A DNA stretch of 64,000 bases from CADEED01 sp043747875 (GTDB lineage: Bacteria; Pseudomonadota; Gammaproteobacteria; Steroidobacterales; Steroidobacteraceae): positions 1 to 64,000 of the forward strand of contig JAYTOI010000003.1 of assembly GCA_043747875.1 (NCBI GenBank), given 5' to 3'. The notes under the pieces were generated by a model. It worked only from the letters and a program-made list of their open reading frames with translations. It was not told the DNA's origin and did no database searches. Below are positions 25,983-35,361 of this stretch, in pieces (the stretch's first letter is position 1; every line of letters begins with the position of its first letter). The position numbers were made by a program, and so were the translations under genes.

Positions 25983-26351
25983 TTGGTGCCAGCTTAGGAC
26001 AGCGGCATTGAAGTTCGGGAGATCTCATTTCACGGATTCTCGGCAGGCGACCGCTGCACGCGTCACAACCCTGATAAAACGCGGGGCGCCATTGTCCTAA
26101 TGGTTCGCTGGCGGGTGCATTCACTTCCGGCGCAGGGCTCGAATGGTCGAGCGCCGTTCCCGGTCGAAGTGCATCTCACACCTTTTTGCGGTGGAGTGAA
26201 AATACGTTTAGCTAGGGCATGAAGCCCGAATGGCGACAGGGATATCCCTTGACGCCCGGCACCTCGAGCCGCCAGTCTGATACACGTCACGTGGGAGTAG
26301 CGAGGCCGCACGTGGTTCCGAGTTGGCCTCAACAAAAAAAGGAGACACAGC
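25983..26351. other. Divergent promoter region
   Basis: This 369-bp gap separates the diguanylate cyclase (minus) from a secreted-protein gene (plus). The plus gene has AAAAAAAGGAGACACAGC before its ATG. Short frames in the gap lack protein character. No repeat stands out. Confidence 0.4.
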
Positions 26352-26900
26352 ATGAAGAACTGGGCGATGACGATGGCTGCGATTGCCGGTACATCTGCGA
26401 TGAGCTTGGTCGCAGGCGTGCACGACGCCTCTGCTGGCACATCGCATTGGCTGTACACGGCGCCCGGTCCGATGCTTCTCAATAAGGAGGGACCCGGGGG
26501 TCCGAGCTGCATCGTGACCAACGTCTATGGCGGGGTCCAACTAGGCAGTTTTTCTTGCGCGTTCATAGGCGGTGGAACGGGTTGGTCGCCGTGGAACGGA
26601 GGTGACATCAACCTGCCGTGGGGGCCCAATCCGAGCTCGGGCAATTCGGCCGTGTGGAACGCCACCGTGCCGGTGAATACGGAGTTTCGTGCGCGTGTCG
26701 CGTTCCTGGATGAAAACGGCGCGGTCGTGAGTATTGGCCCTTTCGTGAGTGGTGGTGGCCAACGTCTATCGGGTGCCGATGTCGGCGGCTTTGGCGCCAT
26801 GATTCTCAATTTCCAAATGCGCACGTACCGTAGCAGTCTTTCCAGTCCCGTCCCCACCCCTGTCCTTCATACGGTAGCGGCGCTGGTTTACGCGCAGTAA
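26352..26900 (+). CDS. Secreted protein, unknown function
   Basis: The 182-residue product starts MKNWAMTMAAIAGTSAMSLV with cleavage expected near DASA. The mature chain is Gly/Ser/Pro-rich with a pair of cysteines (GPSCIVTN, GSFSCAF), like a small beta-rich extracellular protein. The ribosome binding site AAGGAGAC is strong. The next gene starts 15 bases downstream, so the two form an operon. I do not recognise a family. Confidence 0.6.
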   Translation: MKNWAMTMAAIAGTSAMSLVAGVHDASAGTSHWLYTAPGPMLLNKEGPGGPSCIVTNVYGGVQLGSFSCAFIGGGTGWSPWNGGDINLPWGPNPSSGNSAVWNATVPVNTEFRARVAFLDENGAVVSIGPFVSGGGQRLSGADVGGFGAMILNFQMRTYRSSLSSPVPTPVLHTVAALVYAQ

Positions 26901-26915
26901 GGAGAGGCCGCAGTC

Positions 26916-27497
26916 ATGTTCAAGGGGTCGCGGGCTCTGTTGGTTTCAGGATTGGTCTCGATCATTGGGGTCACCGTGTGGCGGATGCAGGGTTCGGATA
27001 TCGAGGCTGCGCAAAAGACAATGGTGCCCGCGCGGAACGATTCCGCGCCGGCAGCGCACGCCGCGGAGTCCACGTTCCCGATAGCTGCAGCGGAGCGTAG
27101 CGGGTTGGATTCTCTGGGGACGGCAGTCGCGCGACCGTCTGCGAGCGCGAACGCGCAACGAGATGTCCAGCCCGCTGCTCATGAGCAGCGCGTCTTCGAG
27201 CTGGAGCAACGCTTCGAGCTGGATTTGCCCGCGGACACACGTGCGCAAGGTGTCGGGCGTGTGGTGCGTGCCGAACTCGAACGCGCATTGAGCGGGCAGG
27301 GGGAGCTGCGCGGTGTCGATTGCAAGCTGAATACGTGCCGTGCTTCGCTGGCATTCCCTACACTGGATGCCGACCAAGCGCTCTTTCGCAAGATTCTCGC
27401 CGCGGGAGAGGGTCCGTTCGCATCTTTCGCAATGCGCGCCAAACGTGACGTGGCGCCGGACGGGAATGTGAGTACGGTGCTCTACTTTTATTTGTGA
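26916..27497 (+). CDS. Membrane-anchored periplasmic protein, unknown function
   Basis: The 193-residue protein has an N-terminal anchor (ALLVSGLVSIIGVTVWRM), an Ala/Pro/Ser-rich linker, a Glu/Arg-rich helix (ELEQRFELDLPADTRAQGV) and a compact C-terminal domain with VDCKLNTCRASLAF, a CxxxxC pair that probably forms a disulphide. The start follows AAGGAGAGG. It is in an operon with the secreted protein before it, and a perfect stem-loop follows. Function is unknown. Confidence 0.6.
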   Translation: MFKGSRALLVSGLVSIIGVTVWRMQGSDIEAAQKTMVPARNDSAPAAHAAESTFPIAAAERSGLDSLGTAVARPSASANAQRDVQPAAHEQRVFELEQRFELDLPADTRAQGVGRVVRAELERALSGQGELRGVDCKLNTCRASLAFPTLDADQALFRKILAAGEGPFASFAMRAKRDVAPDGNVSTVLYFYL

Positions 27498-27615
27498 GCA
27501 CGGCACCAGGTGATGTGCCGGGCGTCGACTCGACGACCCCCGCGATCAGGCGCGGGTACAACTATCTATCGAGGCGCAGTGAGACTGCGGTGATCCCCGC
27601 TCTCCTGACAAAGGG

Positions 27616-27656
27616 GTGACGCAGTCGAGCCGCGTTCGCGGGCTCGACTGCGTCAC
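27616..27656. terminator. Perfect 16-bp stem-loop between convergent genes
   Basis: GTGACGCAGTCGAGCC pairs perfectly with GGCTCGACTGCGTCAC around a 9-base loop. It sits between the end of the small-protein operon (27497) and the end of the GH53 gene (27664). No strong U-tract follows on either strand. Confidence 0.6.
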
Positions 27657-27663
27657 GTTCAGG

Positions 27664-29199
27664 TTACTGACAGGTAGTACCCACGAGCTGCGACGCGGGC
27701 TTGGAAGGTACGGGCAGGCTCGCTTCCCGAGCGATGCGGGCGTACTCGGCAATGGCCGTGTTGGTCGCGTACACACCGTTGCTGAAGGTGAAAGGCCTGG
27801 AGTCGCCAAAGGCCGTCGGCTCCCAGATGAACGTGCCACGACCCATGCTGTTCGGCATGGCGCGCATCACGCTATTGATGAGATCCCGGCGATCGTTGGT
27901 GTATTCGCAGCTCAGCACGGGTTTATTCCGGGTGCTGATCACCAGGTTGAACATGTCCCGCCAGTCTTGGCCGTTGTTGGTGGTTCCGTACGTCGAGCCG
28001 CACACTGCGTCCGCATCGATAGGCGGGTTGTTGCCAAAGACCGTCACTAACCAAGCAGGGAAGGCACCGTCCGGACGCGGCCGGCCATGCTGCACCACCG
28101 TGACGATGTTGGGGTCGGTGTCCCGCACCGCCCTGAGGCAGGAGTTCATCACACCGGAGAACCCCGCCCAGTTGTTGGTCGAATAGCCCGCCACGCTGGT
28201 GTTGTTTTCGTTTCCGCATTGGACCATGTCTGGCTTCACGCCGGCCGTCACCATCTGACTGAGCACGCCCCTGGCGTGGTTGTACGAGGCTGTGCGAATT
28301 TGCGCATCGCTCATCCCCACCCATTGGGACGGTCTTTCCTGGTGACCGATGGAGGCCCAGTTATCGCTCAGGTGGAAATCGAGGAAGACACCCATGCCAC
28401 AGGCCTTCACTCGTCTTGCCATCTTGACCGTATGGGCAGCATCGGCCCAGTTCTCAGTGGGGCCCGCACCCGAAAACAGGTTATCCAGATAACCACCGGT
28501 GCATTGCGGACAGACGAAGGTACGGAGGCGAATGAAGTTGAAACCGTGGTCGACCAGGATCCGTTCGATGGATTTGACCTGTCCGCCATGGCTATAGCGC
28601 TGACCGATCGATTCCTGTTCAAGGGTCCAGGTGATATCGGCACCTAGAATGTAGTTAGGCTTGAAAATTCCCCCGCTGGGAGTGCCGCAGGCGGCCGGCT
28701 GCGGGCTGTTGCCGGTCACGGCCAGGGAGTCGATATTTGCCAACCCGCCGCTGGTGGCCGCCTCCAGGCGGACACTGTTCCGGCCCGCGCTCAAGCTGAC
28801 CGTCGTGCTGACCGTCGTCCAGACGGTCCACACACCCGTCGACGGAAACCCGACCGTGGTCACGGTGGCGCCGTTGATCTTCACGCTGCCCGGCCGGGCG
28901 GTCGCGCCGTTCGCAAAGCGCCATTGCAGCTGATAGACCCCATTGGCCGGCACATTGACGCTCCAGTCCACGCCTGCGCCGGTGGCATTGTTGGAGTTGG
29001 CGAATCCGCTGCCCGTGAAGCCGCTTTGATTGCTGTCGACCGTGCCCTGCACTGCGCAGAAGCCCAGGGTGTTCTCCTGAATCGTCACGCCGCCGACCTG
29101 CGCGTTCGCCGATGCGACCCAGAGTGCCGCGCTTACGGCGACCAAGGCACAGATGAGTTGCCGTTTTCGGTCAAAAAGATGTTTCCTAACTAGTTCCAT
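27664..29199 (-). CDS. Endo-beta-1,4-galactanase, GH53, with N-terminal carbohydrate-binding module
   Basis: From the ATG at 29199 the product is 511 residues. The signal sequence and first beta-sandwich (residues about 33-165) closely match those of the CE12 gene. The catalytic domain has LGADITWTLEQE, FIRLRTFV, DFHLSDNWA, MVQCGNENN (Glu331, probable acid/base) and VLSCEYTN (Glu432, probable nucleophile), the GH53 blocks. GH53 enzymes hydrolyse beta-1,4-galactan side chains of pectin. The usual VGNE is CGNE here. It fits with the GH35 beta-galactosidase downstream, which would take the released galacto-oligosaccharides. Alternative ATG at 29205. Confidence 0.85.
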   Translation of the reverse strand: MELVRKHLFDRKRQLICALVAVSAALWVASANAQVGGVTIQENTLGFCAVQGTVDSNQSGFTGSGFANSNNATGAGVDWSVNVPANGVYQLQWRFANGATARPGSVKINGATVTTVGFPSTGVWTVWTTVSTTVSLSAGRNSVRLEAATSGGLANIDSLAVTGNSPQPAACGTPSGGIFKPNYILGADITWTLEQESIGQRYSHGGQVKSIERILVDHGFNFIRLRTFVCPQCTGGYLDNLFSGAGPTENWADAAHTVKMARRVKACGMGVFLDFHLSDNWASIGHQERPSQWVGMSDAQIRTASYNHARGVLSQMVTAGVKPDMVQCGNENNTSVAGYSTNNWAGFSGVMNSCLRAVRDTDPNIVTVVQHGRPRPDGAFPAWLVTVFGNNPPIDADAVCGSTYGTTNNGQDWRDMFNLVISTRNKPVLSCEYTNDRRDLINSVMRAMPNSMGRGTFIWEPTAFGDSRPFTFSNGVYATNTAIAEYARIAREASLPVPSKPASQLVGTTCQ

Positions 29200-29759
29200 G
29201 ACCATGTTCCCCCGTGATGGATTGTGCGAATGAAATACACTCCGTTGATCACCCTCATTCGTTGCTTGTGCATCGACGAAGCGGGCTGCGACATCGCCGG
29301 TCATCGTCGAGCTGCGCGGCCGGCAGGTGCGCCAAAGTCCGCGCCGCTCTCGTAGAGTAGTTCGAATGAATCGCGCTTCTTGCCGTGCAGCGATGACGTC
29401 CTATGGACGATCGGTAATTTCCGGGTCATCGCCCCCTCCACCATTTGAGCCGCCGCTCGCGAGCCCGCGCCGATTCGGATGCACCGTAGCTCGTGCTGAT
29501 TAATAATACAATTGGTGATCGACGTCAAACTGCGAATGGACTACGAGTGCGCCGGAGTTCAGAAACAAAAAATCATTTCGATGCTGCAGCAGATTTGAGA
29601 TCCTCGAGTCGGCACGGCCAAGTGGAGGACTGGGCGTGGGCGGCTGAGTCCGTGAGGGCAGGGCTGGGCTCACGCGGAATCTGCTGCTCCGCTGCAGACC
29701 GCCGGTGGTGACTAACTATCTCGCGACGTTCCCTCACGACGCTCGCCAAGAGGTGCAGA
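29200..29759. other. Divergent regulatory region with shared 12-mer
   Basis: This 560-bp gap separates GH53 (minus) and the small coiled-coil gene (plus). The first 60 bp upstream of GH53 are almost identical to the leader of the CE12 gene. AATAATACAATT at 29502-29513 recurs exactly at 48474-48485, before the TonB receptor/halogenase pair. No gene is recognised. Confidence 0.45.
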
Positions 29760-30011
29760 ATGGCTGACAAGGAGACGACCGCGCCCCAAGCGGGAAACCA
29801 GAGCGTCCAATTGGGTGTCGGTACACTCATCATCATTGCCATCATCGTAACGACGTGCTCGGGGCGGGGGGAAGTGGACAGACTCCAGCACGACACGACC
29901 GAGATCAAGCGGCAGCTGGCCGAGATCAACAAGAAGCTGGATTCGCTGGCATCGAAGAGCACTGCGGCCCCGGTCGAATTTGCACCTGCCGACGCGGACT
30001 CTGCGCCGTAG
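29760..30011 (+). CDS. Small single-span membrane protein with coiled coil
   Basis: The 83-residue product has one membrane segment (VGTLIIIAIIVTTC, about 20-35) followed by a heptad-like helix (EVDRLQHDTTEIKRQLAEI and following KKLDSL) and an acidic Ala/Pro tail. GAGGTGCAGA precedes the ATG. It lies 63 bp before the GH78 gene and may be co-transcribed. Function is unknown. Confidence 0.6.
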   Translation: MADKETTAPQAGNQSVQLGVGTLIIIAIIVTTCSGRGEVDRLQHDTTEIKRQLAEINKKLDSLASKSTAAPVEFAPADADSAP

Positions 30012-30074
30012 CCCGGCGGGTCTCCCACGTGAGCTAGGTCAACAACCCGTCCACTGAAGCGGGTCGAGTCCAAC

Positions 30075-32921
30075 ATGCGCAAATTCCTGCAGCTTCTCGT
30101 TCTGCTCGCGACCGCCGGTGCCGCCAATGCGATGAGCGTCGGCGGCCTCAGTTGCGAATACCGCGCGGATCCGCTCGGCGTCGACGTTGCGCAACCGCAT
30201 CTCGGCTGGATTTTGCAATCGGGCGTTCGCGGCAATCGCCAGACGGCCTATCAGGTGCTCGTCGCCTCCAGCCGCGCGCTGCTGGCGGCCGACCGCGGCG
30301 ACCTCTGGGATACCGGCAAAGTGATTTCAGATGCCACGCTGCTGGTGGTCTATGCCGGCAAAAAACTGAACTCATCCCAACAAGTGTTCTGGAAAGTGCG
30401 CGTCTGGGATGCGGCTGAAACGGCTTCGCGCTGGAGCGGCGTCGGAACCTGGACGATGGGCCTGCTCGCCGCGGCCGACTGGAATGCCCGATGGATCTCG
30501 GCGGCGGGAGCCGAACGTTACGCGATCGCCTATCCGTCGGCGGCTCGTCAGGACTTTCGCGACCGCAAGGCGTTCGCTGCGGCGCATCCCCACGCCGTGG
30601 ATTTCGGCGCACCGAACTATTCATCGCTGCTGGCACGGCGGGAGTTCAGTGCAAAACCAGGGCTGGTCCGCGCGGTGGTTCACGTCAGCGGATTGGGTCA
30701 CTACGAACTTTCCGTGAACGGCGCCAAGATCGGTGACGCGCTTCTATCGCCGGGTTGGACGAACTATCGGAAGACTGTTCTGTACGACACGTTCGATATC
30801 ACCTCGCGCCTGGCAACCGGCGGCAACACCATCGGCCTCACGGTGAGCAACGGCATGTACAACATCCAGCCGGACTACGTGCGCTACGTGAAATTTCTCA
30901 ACTCGTTCGGTCCGCTGAAGGCGGTCGCGCACGTTCGCCTGGAGTACGAAAACGGTGCGGTTGAAACGCTCGGTACCGACCAGACCTGGCAGGTCGCGCC
31001 GGGACCGGTCACGTATTCGAATCTATTTGGCGGCGAGGATTTTGATGCCCGGCTGGTTCAGCGTGGCTGGGATCGGCCGGGCTTTCGTCCGTCGCAGCCA
31101 TGGGCAGCCGCGCTCGAAACCGACGGCCCCGGAGGAGTACTGACGGGTTTGTCGGCTGCCGCGCCGCCGCTGAAAGTCATGAGCACGCTGACGCCGCTCC
31201 GGCGTTCGCAGCTCAACGCCCGCACCTGGGTCTATGACCTCGGCCAGAATGCTTCCATCATGCCGCGGCTCCGCGTGCGCGGGCCGCGCGGTTCTTCCGT
31301 CCGGATGATTCCGGCTGAACTGCTGGCTGCGGATGGCTCGGTGGATAGGACGTCGGCCACGCAGGATGGCGTGCGGCCCGCGTGGTGGCAGTACACCACC
31401 GCCAGCGCGGACGCCGCGGGATGGAGCCCGCAATTCTTCTACCAGGGCGCCCGCTATCTACAAGTGGAGTTGTTTCCCAGCGAGGGGGACACCGCGCTGC
31501 CGGTCATCGAAGAATTGACGGCGGTGGTCGTGCATACCTCTGCCACGCCAGTCGGAGAATTCGCAAGTTCCAACGAGCTCTTCAACCGCATCCACACTCT
31601 GGTGCGCTGGGCGCAACGCAGCAATCTCGTGAGCATCATCACGGATTGCCCGCATCGTGAAAAGCTGGGCTGGCTCGAGCAATACCATCTCAACGGTCCT
31701 TCGCTGCGTTACAACTTCGACCTGCTGACGCTGTTCCGCAAAGGGATGAACGACATGGCGGACAGCCAGCTCGAGAACGGCTTCGTGCCGAACATCGCGC
31801 CGGAATTTTTCGTCGCCGGACCGGAAAGCCTGACCAACGGCTTTCGCAATTCCCCGGAATGGGGCAGCGCCATCATCCTGGTGCCGTGGCAGCAGTATCT
31901 GTTCTCGGGAGACACTGCGCTGATCCGCGACTACTACGAGCGGATGAAGCGTTATCTCGCGTTCCTCGCCTCGACCGCGAATGACCACATCATCCCGTTC
32001 GGCCTCGGCGACTGGTATGACCTGGGGCCAAAGCCCCCGTGGGGCTCGCAGCTCACTCCGGTAGAACTCACGGCGACCGCTATCTACTACGAGGATAATC
32101 TGCGCCTGGCCGAAATGGCCCGGCTCATTGGAAAGCCGCTTGAGGCCCGCGAGTTCGAGCAGCGCGCGCAGGCGATACGGTCCGCGTTCAATCGGAAATT
32201 CTTCAACGCCGCGACCGGCACGTATGCCACCGGCTCACAAACCGCGAACGCAATGCCGCTCGCACTAGGTCTGGCAGAAGCGGGCGACCGCTCCCGACTA
32301 GCGGACGCCATCGTGGCCGACATTCGCGCGCGCGGTAACGCGTTTACCTCGGGAGATGTCGGCTACCGCTTCCTGATGCAGGCCCTGGCTGTGGCGGGAC
32401 GTTCCGACGTGATTTTCGACATGAACAACCAGACGGAGAAACCCGGTTATGGTTTTCAGCTCAAGATGGGCGCGACGGCGCTGACTGAGAAATGGGACGC
32501 GGGCGTCGGCAGTTTTGGTTCGCACAATCATTTCATGCTGGGGCAGATCAACGAATGGTTTTTCCACGACCTCGCCGGCATCGCGCCTGATCCGGCCGCG
32601 CCCGGATTTCGCGGTGTCGTGATCAGGCCCGTGGTGGTCGGCGACCTCACATGGGTTCACGGGCGATACGAATCCGTGCGGGGCCCGATCGTCAGCCGAT
32701 GGCGGCGTGCCAATGATGCGTTCACGCTCGAGCTATCGATCCCGCCGAACTCGACCGCGACCGTGTTCGTCCCGGCGCGATCGACTGACGACGTCACCGA
32801 GAACGGAGTGCCCGCCGCCACCTCAGCGCACGTGACGTTTCTCCGCCAGGAAGGTGGCAGCGCCGTGTATGCCGTGGGTTCGGGCACGTATCGGTTTGTC
32901 GTCGCCACCGCCGCACCGTGA
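30075..32921 (+). CDS. Alpha-L-rhamnosidase, GH78
   Basis: The 948-residue protein has a Sec signal (MRKFLQLLVLLATAGAANA). It follows the GH78 plan: an N-terminal fibronectin-like domain (LSCEYRADPLGVD, QTAYQVLVAS), beta-sandwiches with GLGHYELSVNGAKIGDALLSPGWTNY, then the (alpha/alpha)6 barrel with ITDCPHREKLGWLEQ (about residues 524-538, conserved acidic cluster) and PEWGSAIILVPWQQYLFSGD, and a C-terminal beta-sandwich. These enzymes release terminal alpha-L-rhamnose, as in rhamnogalacturonan-I. Length is typical and no break is seen. Confidence 0.9.
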   Translation: MRKFLQLLVLLATAGAANAMSVGGLSCEYRADPLGVDVAQPHLGWILQSGVRGNRQTAYQVLVASSRALLAADRGDLWDTGKVISDATLLVVYAGKKLNSSQQVFWKVRVWDAAETASRWSGVGTWTMGLLAAADWNARWISAAGAERYAIAYPSAARQDFRDRKAFAAAHPHAVDFGAPNYSSLLARREFSAKPGLVRAVVHVSGLGHYELSVNGAKIGDALLSPGWTNYRKTVLYDTFDITSRLATGGNTIGLTVSNGMYNIQPDYVRYVKFLNSFGPLKAVAHVRLEYENGAVETLGTDQTWQVAPGPVTYSNLFGGEDFDARLVQRGWDRPGFRPSQPWAAALETDGPGGVLTGLSAAAPPLKVMSTLTPLRRSQLNARTWVYDLGQNASIMPRLRVRGPRGSSVRMIPAELLAADGSVDRTSATQDGVRPAWWQYTTASADAAGWSPQFFYQGARYLQVELFPSEGDTALPVIEELTAVVVHTSATPVGEFASSNELFNRIHTLVRWAQRSNLVSIITDCPHREKLGWLEQYHLNGPSLRYNFDLLTLFRKGMNDMADSQLENGFVPNIAPEFFVAGPESLTNGFRNSPEWGSAIILVPWQQYLFSGDTALIRDYYERMKRYLAFLASTANDHIIPFGLGDWYDLGPKPPWGSQLTPVELTATAIYYEDNLRLAEMARLIGKPLEAREFEQRAQAIRSAFNRKFFNAATGTYATGSQTANAMPLALGLAEAGDRSRLADAIVADIRARGNAFTSGDVGYRFLMQALAVAGRSDVIFDMNNQTEKPGYGFQLKMGATALTEKWDAGVGSFGSHNHFMLGQINEWFFHDLAGIAPDPAAPGFRGVVIRPVVVGDLTWVHGRYESVRGPIVSRWRRANDAFTLELSIPPNSTATVFVPARSTDDVTENGVPAATSAHVTFLRQEGGSAVYAVGSGTYRFVVATAAP

Positions 32922-33175
32922 GCAGACCTGCAATTCCCGGGCGAAGATCGGCGTCCACACCCTTCGGCAAGACCGAACACTCTCGATGACCGCCTACTCA
33001 CTCGTTCCGCGGACTGTCGGCCGCGTCTCGCCTTCCGCCACTACGGGATCGGACGCCAGCGAGCTCCGCTCGCATGACGGGCGAATCCGGCCTGTTGAAT
33101 AGCGCAAGCCAATCGCAAGAGGGACGAGCGATGGATCAGAAGAGGCAGCACCCCTCATCATCCTGATCGGGCTGC

Positions 33176-34459
33176 TCAGGTAACCGACGTTCCCAGTGTA
33201 GCTGCCAACCCAGCTGGAATATCTTTGGCCCGCCTTGCCTGCTGGAACAGCACCTCGACTGCGAGACCGCAGTCCATCCGCTCGCCTTTCCAACGCCACT
33301 CCGCTTTGCCGGCGGGCAACTGCTTCCAGTCTCCCAGCGGCTGTGTGCATCCAGGCGCAACGCTGTCGACGGCCGCGCCGTTCGGCATCACGAATCTCAG
33401 CGCGCCATCGTCGAGCACTTCGATGCGAACGCCGCCTTCGTGTGCTTCATGGTGATGGAAGCGGCAGAGCGATACGAGGTTGGACAGTTTCGTTTCGCCG
33501 CCGTTGGCCCAATGCGTAACGTGATGTGCATCGAGGTAGCGTGTGTTCGCGCAGCCGGGAAAGCGGCAGCCCTTGTCGCGCGCATTCAAGACGCGTCGCA
33601 GAGGAGCAGATATAGTCCGTGTCTTGCGGCCGACGTTGAGCGGCTCGCCGTCATCGTTCTCGATCAATGCGATGACGCTCGCGTCGCACGCCAGCCGGCG
33701 GGCGGTCTCTGCGGCGATTGAAGGTCCCCATTCGAACTCGCAACATCCCGCGGTCCGGTCGCGCAGGGTCTCGGCCGCAACATGCACCACGATCTGATGG
33801 CGATCGGTGCCGCGAGCGTCCATGGTGCCGTGCGCCAGAAAGCTCTCGGCAACGAGGGCGAGGGCGTCCGCGCGACGCGCACTGAAGGACACCGGCTCCG
33901 CTGACGTTCCGGTCGGAACGTCTTCCCCGGCGAGGTCGAGCGCTTTCATGATCCGCGCGCCGGCTTCCGCCGGAAGGCGGCAATTCAAGATGAGTGAGCC
34001 ATCGTCGTCGTAGCGAAAGCTCACGCATCGGTTCTGCTGCTGGCGCGCCTCGCGCGACAACTCCTCTGTCTCCTGGCAGCGGCGATACGCGCGCACGAGT
34101 TTCTCCACGTGCTGCGCGGTGCCGTGCTCGGCAATCATCAGCAGATAGTCTTCGGTCTCGGCGCTCGCGACGCGGGTGATCTCCCGCGCCTTGGAATAGC
34201 TCAGATTCCCACTCGCCATCGCCGCGGAGACCTTTGGCAGATTCTCGAGCGCACGCGCGACGCGCACCTTCTCCCGCGCCGCGCCCATCGCCATTCCGCA
34301 TTTCCAGTTCAGCCAATGAGCGCACGACTGTGTCGCACTGTCGGACCAGCCATTGCGACGATCGAACTCGGCGATGAGCGTGAGCCAGCGATGGTTCGCG
34401 GCGTTGATGTGGCCGGCGAGGGTGCAGATTTCGCCCGCGAGCTCATTGATGGAACGCAT
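33176..34459 (-). CDS. DUF222 / HNH endonuclease domain protein (13E12-type)
   Basis: From the ATG at 34459 the product is 427 residues. The N-terminal half is a DUF222 helical domain (WLNWKCGMAMGAAREKVRVA, GNLSYSKAREITRV). The C-terminus carries an HNH nuclease motif: CRFPGCANTRYLDAHHVTHW, then NLVSLCRFHHHEAHE, with paired cysteines and histidines for metal and catalysis. These proteins are abundant, often multi-copy and possibly mobile in actinobacteria and proteobacteria; their role is not settled. It is a single gene with no clear partner. Confidence 0.8.
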   Translation of the reverse strand: MRSINELAGEICTLAGHINAANHRWLTLIAEFDRRNGWSDSATQSCAHWLNWKCGMAMGAAREKVRVARALENLPKVSAAMASGNLSYSKAREITRVASAETEDYLLMIAEHGTAQHVEKLVRAYRRCQETEELSREARQQQNRCVSFRYDDDGSLILNCRLPAEAGARIMKALDLAGEDVPTGTSAEPVSFSARRADALALVAESFLAHGTMDARGTDRHQIVVHVAAETLRDRTAGCCEFEWGPSIAAETARRLACDASVIALIENDDGEPLNVGRKTRTISAPLRRVLNARDKGCRFPGCANTRYLDAHHVTHWANGGETKLSNLVSLCRFHHHEAHEGGVRIEVLDDGALRFVMPNGAAVDSVAPGCTQPLGDWKQLPAGKAEWRWKGERMDCGLAVEVLFQQARRAKDIPAGLAATLGTSVT

Positions 34460-35196
34460 GGGCGACTCCAGGAATTTGGCGGCACTGTAGATGCGCACAG
34501 TATACGCGTCGCGCCAAGTCCTTGCATCGCGAAAACGTTGGTGTTCGTGTAGTTAGGAGATGGCGATGGCTACCGTTTCTGGGCCGGCAATTAGCAGGCC
34601 GTTTTGAAGGCCATCGCCCGCGTTCGATCACTAGCTCCGCGAGATACTTTGAGTTCCAGAGTGAAAGCGCTACTACGCCCCGCAGAAGATCCAAGCGACC
34701 AGCGATCCAAAGCTGAAAATCCCGCTCAGCGGTTCCAAATCGCCCAACTTCTTCCGGTGGCCAAGGGGCGGCCGCATCTTGGTCCGCGCGTTCTCGGGCA
34801 AGTATCCCTGCCCACTCGCGGCTGGAGCCGAGTGTTGAGAAGCCCGCGCCAAAACGCGCGCTCCATCCGATGGACCGCGAACTTTGCTGCATCGGGTCTC
34901 GAACGAGCCTCGTTTGTCAGTGCAGCGCGGCGGCTCTTTTGGGAACTCGACCCTGTTCGCGACGAAGCACGCGGAACGCGGTTCCGACCAGCGATCGCCG
35001 CTGCGGCCTGATGGTTCCTATCTTCTGGGAACGAGATAGCGGCGGACTTCGTCACGCTGCGAGCGTGCTGCAACCCTTGAGCACTTGAGACCCAAGGATC
35101 TTGGCCGTCGCGAGTCCGCGATTCGTGACGTCCCGATGCTCTCGAAACCTAAGCGATGTTGTGCTGGAATGTCGGCGAGTAGAAAGGGAGTTCACG
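34460..35196. other. 736-bp region without a recognisable gene
   Basis: Several short frames cross this stretch but none has a family signature or a good start. A minus-strand frame (34443-34892) reads partly protein-like (FGTAERDFQLWIAGRLDLLR), yet its other end runs into the HNH gene's leader in low-quality sequence. It may contain decayed remnants between the HNH gene and the toxin module. Confidence 0.35.
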
Positions 35197-35361
35197 ATGC
35201 AGAACAAGAAGCTGGTCACCGCCGTCGCGGCGGTGCTCGTCTCGGGCGGCGCTGGCGCATTCATCGCATATGAGTTCCACGAGTTCGCGCGCGCTGAACG
35301 ATTCGCAATCGTGACATTGCTGGCGACTGACTACCGCCCGAGCAGCGAAGGTGCGCGATGA
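35197..35361 (+). CDS. 54-residue signal-bearing peptide upstream of RHS toxin
   Basis: The ORF starts after AAAGGGAGTTCACG and encodes MQNKKLVTAVAAVLVSGGAG, then AFIAYEFHEF: a membrane anchor or signal followed by a short polar tail. Its stop overlaps the start of the RHS gene (ATGA at 35358), giving translational coupling. It is probably a small leader or accessory protein of the toxin module. Confidence 0.45.
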   Translation: MQNKKLVTAVAAVLVSGGAGAFIAYEFHEFARAERFAIVTLLATDYRPSSEGAR

